A DNA stretch of 64,000 bases, taken from contig CAYXRK010000002.1 of the NCBI GenBank assembly GCA_964467615.1, positions 22,249 to 86,248 on the forward strand, given 5' to 3'. Positions 8,490 to 16,573 of this stretch are shown here, piece by piece. Within the stretch, counting starts at the first letter, position 1. The number at the start of each line of letters is the position of its first letter. Origin of the DNA: CAYXRK01 sp964467615 (GTDB lineage: Bacteria; Hydrogenedentota; Hydrogenedentia; Hydrogenedentales; GCA-2746185). The translations under genes were made by a program, and so were the position numbers. The notes beneath the pieces are model-generated. The model had not been told where the DNA came from. It worked only from the letters and a program-made list of their open reading frames with translations, and ran no database searches.

Positions 8490-10562
8490 TTAGCCAACGC
8501 TATCCAGACCCGTCAGGCCTCTGCCGGAGGAACCCTGCCCACGTGCGCCACGCATCACCAAGAGCACACCGGCGACGAACAGGGCGGCCGCCCCGCCTAA
8601 CAACCAGGTAGGAATGCCTTCCGTGTCGGCATCGCGGAGATAGGTCAGGATGAAGTCCGGCAGGTGTTGCGTGGCGACGAGGATGATGGTCCCGTTGAGG
8701 ATGAGGTGCGCTATGGCGCTGGTAACGATCGAGCGCGTCTGGAGCACGAGCCAAGTGAATACGAAACCCGTCATGGCCGTCGGAAACACTCGATAGATGC
8801 TGAGGTGAAAGACACCGAATGCGGCGCCCCCCCCGAAAACAATGAGCCAATTCGGAAGGCGCCCGCGAAATGCCGAGATGAGCGGGCCGCGAAACAGCGC
8901 CTCCTCGCAAATGGCCGGAGACAGGGCGATGACGAACAGCAGCCACAGCACGTTGGCGTCCGGATTTAGTCCAAGTGCTTTTTCCATCACTTCGGCGAAC
9001 TCTTTGGGAAAAGGGAGGACTTCATTCCACCAGATGCCTAGTTGCAGACTGAGAATGACCCAGGCCGGAGCGATGAGCAGCGTCCCAACGAGCGAGAGAG
9101 TGTTCGGCATCGCGAGATGGAGCGCAGCGCGCAAATCTACGCGCGTGTACCAAAGCCAGACGGCGACCGGCACAAGGATCAGGCCATACTCCGTAATGAT
9201 GAGGCCGCTGATGAGATCGCGGCCCTGGAAGTATGTGGCAAGGTAGAAGATGAGAAGCATGACAACGGTAAACATGCCGAGGGCCTGGCCGGGCGTCGGA
9301 TGATCGCGCGGGATGAACTGCGACCGGCGTAGCGTAAGCGGTATGCCTCGTTCTTCGTTGAGGATGACTTCCTCGCGTTGGAAAACCCACGAAGCGATAA
9401 CGAGAGCGAAAGCGGCGTACACGCAGGTGCACAGCAAGACGACGAAGAACTGGTCGAGTGTGGCGGCGCCGCTCATCATTTCGCGGAAGAGCAGGGAGAC
9501 ATTGCCGATGGGAAGAAATTGCGTGGCCGTGGTGAGCTCGAAATCCGGAAGCGTGGTGATGGACGCGGGCAAGACGATAAATAGGAACACCGGTGTTACG
9601 AAGTTCTGCGCCTCCTTGAAACTGCGGGCGAACAGCGCAACGGTCATCATCATCGCGCTGATAAAGAACGCAAGCGGAACGAGCAGCACCAGCGCGGCGA
9701 CGATGGCGATTGGAGGAATACTCGAAAGATCGATGTTGAAGACTTGGCCCGCTTCCCGGGAGGTTCCCGCCAGTTGCCGAATTTGGAAAATCAGCGCGCC
9801 CGCCATGCTGGCGAGGTTGAGCAGTCCAGTAATCATTGCGAGAGAAAACACCGCAAGGAACTTCCCCCAAACGATTTCCAGTTTGCTGGTGGGAGTAGAA
9901 AGGAGCGTCTCGAAGGTGCCGCGTTCCTTTTCGCCGGCGGTGAGATCGACGGCGGGATAGAACGCGCCGATTCCGAGCGTGACGACGAGAAGCAACGGCA
10001 GTATCGAGCCGAGCAACGCGCCAGTGGATTTTTCCGGCGGGGCGACATTGTCGCGTTTCCACTCGAGCGGCCTGCTGAACGTGGCCGGGAGGCCGTTACG
10101 TTCGAGGCGGCCCACGAGCAGCGAGTCGCGCTTTTTGGCGAGGACCCCTTCGACTCGGTCCGCGGCCTGGCGCGATTTCGACTCGGTAATGTCGAACGTG
10201 ATGACGACGCTGGCGCTGTCGTTTGCCGCTTCCAGCGCGGCAAGCGGGCGATCTGCCGACACGATCGCGTCGATCTGGCCGGACTCGATGTCGATCCGGG
10301 CTTGTTGTGTCTCAACGAGTTCGATTCGATCATTGGACGACAACCATTCGCGAAGCACGGGCCCGCCCGGGCCTTCGATCGCGACCCGCGAAGCTGTTTT
10401 CTCGATGCGGGATTGTTGCACCATCGCAATCTGCGACGTGGCGATGATGAGGGTCGGATAAAGAACAATCGGCACGACGATCATCGCGATGACGGTCCGG
10501 CGATCGCGGACGGTATCCAACAATTCCTTGCCGAAGATGGTCCTGACTGTCCGCCAATTCAC
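8490..10562 (-). CDS. ABC-2 type permease fused to CPBP intramembrane protease (NatB-like)
   Basis: A 690-residue membrane protein. Residues 1-400 form an ABC-2/NatB-type permease: one membrane segment (about 22-42), a large extracytoplasmic domain (45-180), then five to six segments, with TAGEKERGTFETLL (208-221) typical of Na+ or bacitracin-type exporters. Residues ~430-690 form a second multi-pass domain of the CPBP (CAAX/Abi) family with EEALFRG (553-559), FGVFHLS (582-588) and HLILN (619-623), i.e. both glutamates, both histidines and the asparagine expected for an active glutamic protease. The gene overlaps the upstream ATPase by 4 bp. The transported substrate is unknown. Confidence 0.88.
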   Translation of the reverse strand: MNWRTVRTIFGKELLDTVRDRRTVIAMIVVPIVLYPTLIIATSQIAMVQQSRIEKTASRVAIEGPGGPVLREWLSSNDRIELVETQQARIDIESGQIDAIVSADRPLAALEAANDSASVVITFDITESKSRQAADRVEGVLAKKRDSLLVGRLERNGLPATFSRPLEWKRDNVAPPEKSTGALLGSILPLLLVVTLGIGAFYPAVDLTAGEKERGTFETLLSTPTSKLEIVWGKFLAVFSLAMITGLLNLASMAGALIFQIRQLAGTSREAGQVFNIDLSSIPPIAIVAALVLLVPLAFFISAMMMTVALFARSFKEAQNFVTPVFLFIVLPASITTLPDFELTTATQFLPIGNVSLLFREMMSGAATLDQFFVVLLCTCVYAAFALVIASWVFQREEVILNEERGIPLTLRRSQFIPRDHPTPGQALGMFTVVMLLIFYLATYFQGRDLISGLIITEYGLILVPVAVWLWYTRVDLRAALHLAMPNTLSLVGTLLIAPAWVILSLQLGIWWNEVLPFPKEFAEVMEKALGLNPDANVLWLLFVIALSPAICEEALFRGPLISAFRGRLPNWLIVFGGGAAFGVFHLSIYRVFPTAMTGFVFTWLVLQTRSIVTSAIAHLILNGTIILVATQHLPDFILTYLRDADTEGIPTWLLGGAAALFVAGVLLVMRGARGQGSSGRGLTGLDSVG

Positions 10563-11311
10563 GCCGCGCCGGCCTCCTCGCCGACGAGCGCTAGGAACGC
10601 GTTTTGCAGATCCCGCTGACCCGTCCGCGCGAGGAGTTCCGACGGCGCGCCGAGGGCCAGAATCCGGCCTTGATGCATCAGGGCGATGCGATCGCAGAGT
10701 GCCTCGGCTTCGGTCATGTAGTGCGTTGAAAAGATGATCGAGTGTCCGCGTTGTTTTGCGTCGCGGATGAAGTCGAGAATGGTGCGGCTGGACATGATGT
10801 CCAGGCCGAGCGTCGGTTCGTCCAAAATAAGAATGAGCGGATCATGCAGGATGACGCGGGCTATGGACACGCGCTGCGTTTGGCCGGTCGAGAACGTATC
10901 GCAACGGCGATCAACAAATTCCTGCATGCCGAGACGCGCGATCAGTTCTTGCGTGCGGGCGCCGATGGCGCCGTCATCCATTCCGTAAAGGCGGCCGAAG
11001 TAGCGAAGGAGCTCGCGGCCCGTGAGGCGGCCGTAGAGTTTTGTATTGCCGGAGAGAAAGCCTATCTTGCGGCGCGCATCGTCCGGGTTCGTAGAGGAGG
11101 GCCGGCCATCGATCACGATTTCGCCGCTGGTCGGCGTGATAATCGTGCCGAGCATGCGGAGGAGAGTCGTCTTGCCCGCGCCGTTGGGCCCGAGCAAGCC
11201 CAGGATTTCGCCCGCGGCAACTTCGAACGACGCCTCGCGCACCGCCTCGACGGTCTTACCGCGGGACGTATGGTAAACTTTGGAAAGCAGATCGACCACA
11301 ATTACGCGCAT
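10559..11311 (-). CDS. ABC transporter ATP-binding protein (NatA-like)
   Basis: Nucleotide-binding subunit for the permease-protease encoded immediately downstream (4-bp stop/start overlap, so translational coupling). The 250-residue protein has Walker A GPNGAGKTT (about 39-47), signature FSTGQTQRVS and Walker B LILILDEPTLGLD, with the H-loop STHYMTEAE. The signature serine-glycine is slightly altered (STGQ for SGGQ), as in many NatA-type exporters. Start at ATG 11311 lacks a clear Shine-Dalgarno. Together the pair should be an ABC exporter, possibly of sodium, a toxic peptide or a drug. Confidence 0.9.
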   Translation of the reverse strand: MRVIVVDLLSKVYHTSRGKTVEAVREASFEVAAGEILGLLGPNGAGKTTLLRMLGTIITPTSGEIVIDGRPSSTNPDDARRKIGFLSGNTKLYGRLTGRELLRYFGRLYGMDDGAIGARTQELIARLGMQEFVDRRCDTFSTGQTQRVSIARVILHDPLILILDEPTLGLDIMSSRTILDFIRDAKQRGHSIIFSTHYMTEAEALCDRIALMHQGRILALGAPSELLARTGQRDLQNAFLALVGEEAGAA

Positions 11312-11447
11312 TGGGCTATTTAATCACGTCTTGTGAACGATGTGCATGTTTTGGAAGTACAAACGGAACGATGCGGTATTCGCTCGACGAACTGGAAGGA
11401 ACATTTCGAGAATAAACCGACGTGACCGCACGCACAGGAAAATAACA

Positions 11448-11702
11448 ATGATCAACTGGGAAGACTACATCGAACTGAATCCTGAAGTAATGGTCGGAAA
11501 GCCCGTAGTCAAGGGTACTCGGTTGACCGTCGAGCATGTTGTGGGGCTGCTTGCGGCCGGTTGGCCCATAGAAGACATCCTTCAGGGCTTTCCCAGCCTG
11601 ACCAGGGAAAGCATTCAAGCTTGCCTGGCTTATGCACTCGACCTTCTTGAATCAGAAGTATCGCTCGCTCCCGCTCACGCTCACGCTCACGCTCTGAAGT
11701 GA
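11448..11702 (+). CDS. DUF433 domain antitoxin-like protein
   Basis: An 84-residue protein matching the DUF433 (VapB-type HTH) family: it opens MINWEDYIELNPEVM and continues VGKPVVKGTRLTVEHVV and GWPIEDILQGFPSLT, a small winged HTH that typically autoregulates its operon. The ATG at 11448 follows an AGGAAA Shine-Dalgarno; an upstream in-frame ATG adds residues unlike the family. The C-terminus ends in an Ala-His repeat encoded by a hexanucleotide repeat. It overlaps the DUF5615 gene by 4 bp (GTGA), the standard antitoxin-then-toxin order. Confidence 0.86.
   Translation: MINWEDYIELNPEVMVGKPVVKGTRLTVEHVVGLLAAGWPIEDILQGFPSLTRESIQACLAYALDLLESEVSLAPAHAHAHALK
11672..11695 (+). repeat. Hexanucleotide tandem repeat CGCTCA
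   Basis: Three perfect CGCTCA copies (11672-11689) plus CGCTCT (11690-11695), encoding the Ala-His tail of the DUF433 protein just before its stop and the overlapping toxin start. Copy-number change would lengthen the tail without shifting frame. Confidence 0.85.
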
Positions 11703-12049
11703 AGATTCTCCTGGACGAAAACGTTGTGCTGGGCGTCGCGGACCGCATGCGGCAGTTGGGCCACGACGTTAAGCACGTCCTCACCGATTGCCCCGGCTCG
11801 CTAGACAAGCAAATACTCGATATCGCGGCAAAAGAAGGCCGCTTGCTCGTCACGTTCGACAAGGGTTTCGGAAGATTGGTTTTTCTGGAAGGGATCAAGC
11901 AAGTCGAAGGAATTATTCTATTCCGCGTCCTCTCCTCCGGCCTTTCAGAATCCGCGGAATACATCGCGAATATTTTGACGTCCCGCGACGACTGGAAGGG
12001 GCATTTCAGCACGGTGCGAACGAAGGGAATCCGGCAGGTCCCGCTTTGA
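11699..12049 (+). CDS. DUF5615 PIN-like toxin
   Basis: A 116-residue PIN-like (Mut7-C-type) protein, usually the nuclease half of a type II toxin-antitoxin pair with DUF433. Conserved acidic positions are present: LLDENV near the N-terminus (D6, E7), and TFDKGFGRL around D58, with VLTDCPGSLDKQIL between. It starts at GTG 11699 inside the stop of the DUF433 gene. Predicted to cleave RNA when freed from its partner, but activity is inference. Compared with VapC it is shorter and lacks the classic C-terminal acid, as is normal for this family. Confidence 0.85.
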   Translation: MKILLDENVVLGVADRMRQLGHDVKHVLTDCPGSLDKQILDIAAKEGRLLVTFDKGFGRLVFLEGIKQVEGIILFRVLSSGLSESAEYIANILTSRDDWKGHFSTVRTKGIRQVPL

Positions 12050-12188
12050 ATTGCCTTGCCCATTATCATATTCTGTTCTCAAGCGGCTAGAGCGTGCCTG
12101 CTCGGCCCCGAAATTTTGTATTATTCCGGCTTCGTTTGCCCCCTTTTTGCCGATGGCGGAAAGGGACCCTTTTTTTGGTTGAGCGAAT

Positions 12189-13496
12189 GTGGAGCGTCCC
12201 GTGAAAGACCTTGTGAGCTTGTGCGCGCGCCGTGGGTTCATCTTCCAATCGAGCGAAATTTACGGCGGGATCAACGGCTGCTGGGACTTCGGTCCGCTGG
12301 GCGTGGAACTCAAGCGCAACATCAAGAACGACTGGTGGTACACGTTCGTCCAGCAGCGCGAAGACATCGTCGGGCTGGACGCGAGCATCATCATGCACCC
12401 GGAGGTTTGGGTCGCGAGCGGACACGTCGAACAGTTTCACGACATCGTGGTGGACTGCAAGGAGTGCAAGCACCGGTTCCGTCAGGACCACCTCGAAGGC
12501 GCGCGGTGCCCGGACTGCGGCGGCGAGCTGACGGAGCCGAAGGCGTTCAACAGCATGCTGCGCACCCGGCTCGGCGTGAGCGACGACACTGCGGTCGAAA
12601 CGTATTTGCGGCCGGAGACGTGTCAGGCCATCTTCGTCGATTTCAAGGAGGTGTATTCCTCGTCGCGGATGAAAGTCCCCTTTGGCATCGCGCAAATCGG
12701 CAAGAGTTTTCGGAACGAAGTGAATCCGCGTAATTTCATTTTCCGCAGCCGCGAATTCGAACAAATGGAAATCGAATACTTCTGCAAGGAAGCCAACCAG
12801 GACGCCGCGTTCGAGCAGTGGAAGCAGGACATCTGGCAGTGGTTCGTCGACGTTGGGCTGAGCGCCTCGAGGATGCGCTGGTTCCGCCACGCGGACGAAT
12901 CGCTCGCGCACTACTCGAGCCGGACGGAAGACATCGAGTACGAATTTCCGTTTGGCTGGGGCGAGTTACAAGGGCTGGCAAATCGCGGCACCTACGACTT
13001 GACGCAACACTCGAAGCATTCGGGCAAAGATCTGTCCTTCTTCGATCAAGAATCGAAAGAGCGTTTTGTGCCGACGGTCATCGAGCCGTCCTTCGGCGCG
13101 GACCGCACGGCGATGGCGTTGTTGTGCGACGCGTATCACGAGGACGAAGTCGAGGGCGAGAAGCGCATCGTGCTGCGCCTCGATCCGAAGATCGCGCCCA
13201 TCAAAGCGGCGGTATTGCCGCTGGTAAAGAAGGACGGCCTGGCGGAGATCGCCGGAGTTCTGGAGCGCAAGCTACGCAAGAAATTCAACACCTTTTACGA
13301 TCAATCCGGCGCGATCGGCCGCCGCTACCGTCGCATGGACGAAGTGGGCACGCCGTTCTGCATCGCGGTAGATTACGAGACGAAAGAAAACGAGACCGTT
13401 ACCATCCGCGATCGCGACTCGATGCAACAGATCCGCTTGCCCATGGCGGACGTGACCGAGTACATCGGCAAGCGCGTCTCGCACGAGCGGGCATAG
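12189..13496 (+). CDS. glyQS: Glycyl-tRNA synthetase, dimeric class II type
   Basis: Charges tRNA-Gly with glycine in the cytoplasm. The 435-residue protein is the single-chain alpha-2 type: LCARRGFIFQSSEIYGGING near the start, WDFGPLGVELKRNIK, zinc-finger-like CKECKHRF...CPDCGGEL (about 95-120), motif 2 region FGIAQIGKSFRNEVNPRNF, glycine-binding FEQMEIEYFC and motif 3 VIEPSFGADRTA, followed by an anticodon-binding domain. The longest frame begins at GTG 12189, but a second GTG at 12201 has a better Shine-Dalgarno (GGAG, 6 nt upstream) and is probably the true start. Confidence 0.95.
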   Translation: MERPVKDLVSLCARRGFIFQSSEIYGGINGCWDFGPLGVELKRNIKNDWWYTFVQQREDIVGLDASIIMHPEVWVASGHVEQFHDIVVDCKECKHRFRQDHLEGARCPDCGGELTEPKAFNSMLRTRLGVSDDTAVETYLRPETCQAIFVDFKEVYSSSRMKVPFGIAQIGKSFRNEVNPRNFIFRSREFEQMEIEYFCKEANQDAAFEQWKQDIWQWFVDVGLSASRMRWFRHADESLAHYSSRTEDIEYEFPFGWGELQGLANRGTYDLTQHSKHSGKDLSFFDQESKERFVPTVIEPSFGADRTAMALLCDAYHEDEVEGEKRIVLRLDPKIAPIKAAVLPLVKKDGLAEIAGVLERKLRKKFNTFYDQSGAIGRRYRRMDEVGTPFCIAVDYETKENETVTIRDRDSMQQIRLPMADVTEYIGKRVSHERA

Positions 13497-13505
13497 GGCA
13501 GGGCT

Positions 13506-14264
13506 GTGGGCCGCGCGGCGCAATCGCTGACTTTCGATTACGAGCACGCCGCCTCAGCCTACGACACGCATCGCCGTTCCGGGGGGCCGTTCCTACGGCC
13601 AATCGTGGATCACGCGCGCGATCTGAACGCGCGGACAGTTGTGGAAATCGGCTGTGGAACAGCGTCAAACACCCGGGCATTTCTCGAATCGCATCCGTGC
13701 TCGCTCATCGGCCTCGACGCGTCGCGCGGCATGCTGGAACGCGCACGCGCGAAAAGCGTGGCCGCGCGGTTCGTCCGAGGCAACGGCGCACAACTTCCTT
13801 TCGCGACGGCGAGTGTCGACTACGTCTTTGGGTTCATGGTCCTCCAACACGTAACACATATCGAGGCCCTCTTTGCCGAGTGCGCGCGCGTCGTGCGTCG
13901 TGGTGGCGTAGCGTTCGCAACGGCCTCTCACGATTTCATCCGCGCACATCCGCTGAACACATACTTTCCCAGTTTCGAATCCATTGACCTTGCGCGATTC
14001 CCGAGCAACGAACGGCTGCGTGTGGCGTTGGAAAGCGTTGGCTTCACTAAGGTGTCGTTCACCATCCTGCGCCGCGCGCCCGAGCGAATAGACGCGGCCT
14101 ACGTCCAAAAGGTCGCCGACAAATTCATCTCGACGTACGCGCTCATTCCTGCAGAGGAATTCGCGCGAGGCCTCGCGCGGTTGCACTCGGACCTGCAGCG
14201 AGACGGCGCGCTCGCCACGCCCATGGAATGGGAATGCCTCATCGTCACGGCGGAGCGGCCATGA
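13506..14264 (+). CDS. Class I SAM-dependent methyltransferase
   Basis: A 252-residue Rossmann-fold methyltransferase of the Methyltransf_11 group. Motif I is VVEIGCGTASNT (about 45-56), followed by an acidic LIGLDAS (SAM ribose-binding), RGNGAQLPF (motif II) and a VLQHV motif. Substrate is not identifiable; the layout resembles small-molecule methyltransferases of the UbiE/BioC type. GTG start 13506, 9 bp after glyQS. Its stop overlaps the RsgA start (ATGA), so the three genes look like one transcription unit. Confidence 0.85.
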   Translation: MGRAAQSLTFDYEHAASAYDTHRRSGGPFLRPIVDHARDLNARTVVEIGCGTASNTRAFLESHPCSLIGLDASRGMLERARAKSVAARFVRGNGAQLPFATASVDYVFGFMVLQHVTHIEALFAECARVVRRGGVAFATASHDFIRAHPLNTYFPSFESIDLARFPSNERLRVALESVGFTKVSFTILRRAPERIDAAYVQKVADKFISTYALIPAEEFARGLARLHSDLQRDGALATPMEWECLIVTAERP

Positions 14265-15316
14265 CCGAACGCCGCCGAAAGAAGCGCACCGTGCGCCGTC
14301 GCGATTGGGAGGGCGCGAAGGAAGCCGACTTCTCGCGCGACTTGAGACGGCACATACGCACCGACACGACAATTCGGCGGGACGTGCAAGCGCCTCCCGT
14401 GCCGGAACAATTCGAGCCGAACGGCTTGGTGATAGCGCAGTCTAAAAAGTGGGCGTTCGTTGAGCATGAGGGCGAGGAGAAGCTGTGCCGCATCAGTGAC
14501 CGGCTGTTCGAGGGCCCGTTCGTATTGCTCGCGCCAGGTGATCGGGTATTGGTCGAAATGGTCGAAGGCGATCCGATGGTGTTGGCATTTGCCCCCCGTC
14601 GATCGCGACTCGCGCGGCTCGCGGTCCACGGCGAGACACTGCGCGAACAAATCATCGCCGCGAATGTCGACCAACTGGTCATCGTTGCGTCGGCCGCGCA
14701 GCCGGTGTTCAAGGCTAGCGTTGTCGATCGGTATTTGATCATCGCGCAGGCGGCTGGAATCGACTGCGTGTTATGCGTCAATAAAACGGATCTTACGGTG
14801 GAGGGACCGTCGCAGGTGGCGGCCTATCGCGAGCAAGGCGTGTCTGTGTTTCTGACGAGTTGCGAGACCGGCGCGGGCATCGGGGAATTGAGCGAGCAAT
14901 TGCGGGAACGGGTGAGCGTCGTCGCGGGTCAGAGCGGCGTGGGGAAGTCGTCGCTTTTGAATCGGCTCGATCCCTCGCTCGAGATCGATACGCAGGAGGT
15001 GAGCGGCTACAACGACAAGGGAAAGCACACGACCACCGGCGCGCGCCTGTACAGACTGGCGAACGGCATCATCGTCATCGATACGCCGGGCATTCGCCAG
15101 CTCGGTATCGCGAACGTGTCGATCAACGAATTGCCCTTTTACTTTCCCGAGTTCGCGGCACGCGCGGGCGCGTGCCAGTTCAGCGACTGCACTCATACCC
15201 ACGAACCGAACTGCGCCGTGCGCGAAGCCGTCGAATCGGGGGAAGTTTCGGCCCACCGGTACGGCTCCTACCTGCGAATACGCGAAGATATCACCGCCCG
15301 AGCGACGAAGTATTGA
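14261..15316 (+). CDS. rsgA: Ribosome small-subunit-dependent GTPase A
   Basis: Late 30S-subunit assembly factor. The 351-residue protein shows the circularly permuted GTPase order: OB-fold (about 50-115), G4 NKTD (174-177), then G1 GQSGVGKS (223-230), the switch region HTTTGARLY, G3 DTPG (274-277), and the C-terminal zinc-binding Cys-His set (C305, C310, H312, C318). An extra basic N-terminal ~45 residues precede the OB-fold. The start ATG 14261 overlaps the methyltransferase stop by 4 bp; an ATG at 14228 in the same frame is less likely because it lies inside the upstream gene. Confidence 0.94.
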   Translation: MTERRRKKRTVRRRDWEGAKEADFSRDLRRHIRTDTTIRRDVQAPPVPEQFEPNGLVIAQSKKWAFVEHEGEEKLCRISDRLFEGPFVLLAPGDRVLVEMVEGDPMVLAFAPRRSRLARLAVHGETLREQIIAANVDQLVIVASAAQPVFKASVVDRYLIIAQAAGIDCVLCVNKTDLTVEGPSQVAAYREQGVSVFLTSCETGAGIGELSEQLRERVSVVAGQSGVGKSSLLNRLDPSLEIDTQEVSGYNDKGKHTTTGARLYRLANGIIVIDTPGIRQLGIANVSINELPFYFPEFAARAGACQFSDCTHTHEPNCAVREAVESGEVSAHRYGSYLRIREDITARATKY

Positions 15317-15415
15317 TTACCCTGGCCGTGCCGGTGTCGATTGGGCGGCGTGGGCATTGAGTTATGATGGTGGGGCGATGCTCGAACACCCATTTGGGCG
15401 GAAGAAGGACCCTAT

Positions 15416-15580
15416 ATGGTGGCCTTAAGCGCCTTCATCGGCATGACAATCTTGAGCGGGGTCGGCTGGTGGCTCGGAGCGCAAGCGGGCTTGGGCACCG
15501 CAATCGTTCTGAGCGGCGTCGGCGCGGGCGTTGGGTTCTACTACGGCCGTAAAATCGCCAAGGACTTACTCGACGGTTAG
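15416..15580 (+). CDS. Small glycine-rich membrane protein (54 residues)
   Basis: A short gene with a clear Shine-Dalgarno (AAGGA, 15405-15409) 6 nt before ATG 15416. The product is almost wholly hydrophobic up to a basic end (YYGRKIAKDLLDG). Glycines recur every few residues (GVGWWLGAQAGLG, GVGAGVGFYYG), suggesting one or two packed helices of the glycine-zipper kind. I do not recognise a family. It ends 9 bp before the convergent acyltransferase-like gene and lies 99 bp after rsgA. Function unknown. Confidence 0.55.
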   Translation: MVALSAFIGMTILSGVGWWLGAQAGLGTAIVLSGVGAGVGFYYGRKIAKDLLDG

Positions 15581-15589
15581 CCCGCTGAA

Positions 15590-16561
15590 CTATATTTCGT
15601 CGCCCGGCTTCCATTCGTAAATGAGCGCCGGATTGGCGATGTACTTGAGCATGTAGTCACCGAAGGGGAACGCTTCACCGGCATCGTAGGCGCGGTGGTC
15701 CATCGTGCAGCAAATCGTCATCACCGAGCGGACGACGATCTGACCATCCACGACGCGCGGTCCCAGGTGCAGGTCGCCCAAACCGAACATCATCACTTCC
15801 GGCGGGGCAAGCACGGTGACGGTCTGGTGTCCTGGCACCACCATGCCGATGTTGGCGATGCTGCATGTCGCACCGAGGATTTCCGTCGCGTCGAGTTTGT
15901 CTTCGGGTTTGACGGTGGCGTATTCGGGTTCGGGCCGGTAGGGGTGGAAGAGGAGTTCGCGGAGGAGCAGGAATCCTGGCCAGAGCGCGCGCACGTCGAG
16001 TTGGCGGATGGACGGCATAATGTAGTGGATCGCGGCGCGGCGATACAGTTCCTCCGGATCGGAGCGGCGGGCGCGGCGGCTTAGATCGCGCAGTTCGGCT
16101 GCGACGGTCTCGAGGGTCTTGACATGCGGATTTCGGACAATAGGCCGCACCACGCCCTTTTTCGTGTGGACGGTCACGCCCATGTTGATGTCTTCGGCGT
16201 GATACAGCGTGCCGCGCGTGGTCACTGGACTCCAATCGAGAAACGCGTTCATACAAGGAACGTGGCTGACCGCGTGGGCGATGGCCTTGACGAAAAACGC
16301 TGAGAAATTCTTGTGAATCGCGCGCCGAAAGAGAATCTCATTGGTCATCTTCACGGCGTTGCGCGCGATTTCCTTGTCCTTGTCGCGCGTGTACTCGACG
16401 AGCGGAGTTACGTCGAGTTCGGAGGTCATCGACGCGTGTGGGATTCTCTTGGCTGCAATCGACAGCATGTACGCCACGCCCTGGCGCAGCATGCTAAACG
16501 GGACCGCCTGCTTGACCTTGACGTTCTCGCGCAGGTATGCGACTTTGTGGTCTTGAAACAT
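15590..16561 (-). CDS. Stand-alone 2-oxoacid dehydrogenase E2-type acyltransferase domain
   Basis: A 323-residue protein matching only the catalytic domain of dihydrolipoyl acyltransferases; no lipoyl or peripheral-subunit-binding domain precedes it. Seen: NMGVTVHTKKGVVRPIV (126-142), ATCSIANIGM (231-240, for the usual GTFTISNLG) and the active-site segment TMDHRAYDAG (286-295) with His289 and Asp293; the glycine of the canonical DHRxxDG is Ala. A ~50-residue insertion lies around 170-225. It therefore probably transfers an acyl group in a CoA-dependent reaction outside a dehydrogenase complex. It follows the P450 gene by 12 bp and should be its operon partner. Confidence 0.8.
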   Translation of the reverse strand: MFQDHKVAYLRENVKVKQAVPFSMLRQGVAYMLSIAAKRIPHASMTSELDVTPLVEYTRDKDKEIARNAVKMTNEILFRRAIHKNFSAFFVKAIAHAVSHVPCMNAFLDWSPVTTRGTLYHAEDINMGVTVHTKKGVVRPIVRNPHVKTLETVAAELRDLSRRARRSDPEELYRRAAIHYIMPSIRQLDVRALWPGFLLLRELLFHPYRPEPEYATVKPEDKLDATEILGATCSIANIGMVVPGHQTVTVLAPPEVMMFGLGDLHLGPRVVDGQIVVRSVMTICCTMDHRAYDAGEAFPFGDYMLKYIANPALIYEWKPGDEI

Positions 16562-16573
16562 TCGAGGCGAACG

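Noticed and set aside
12160..12178. Terminator (AAAGGG...CCCTTTTTTT) before glyQS
   Set aside because: The palindrome leaves at most a 5-bp stem with a 3-nt loop, too weak, and it lies just upstream of an essential gene.
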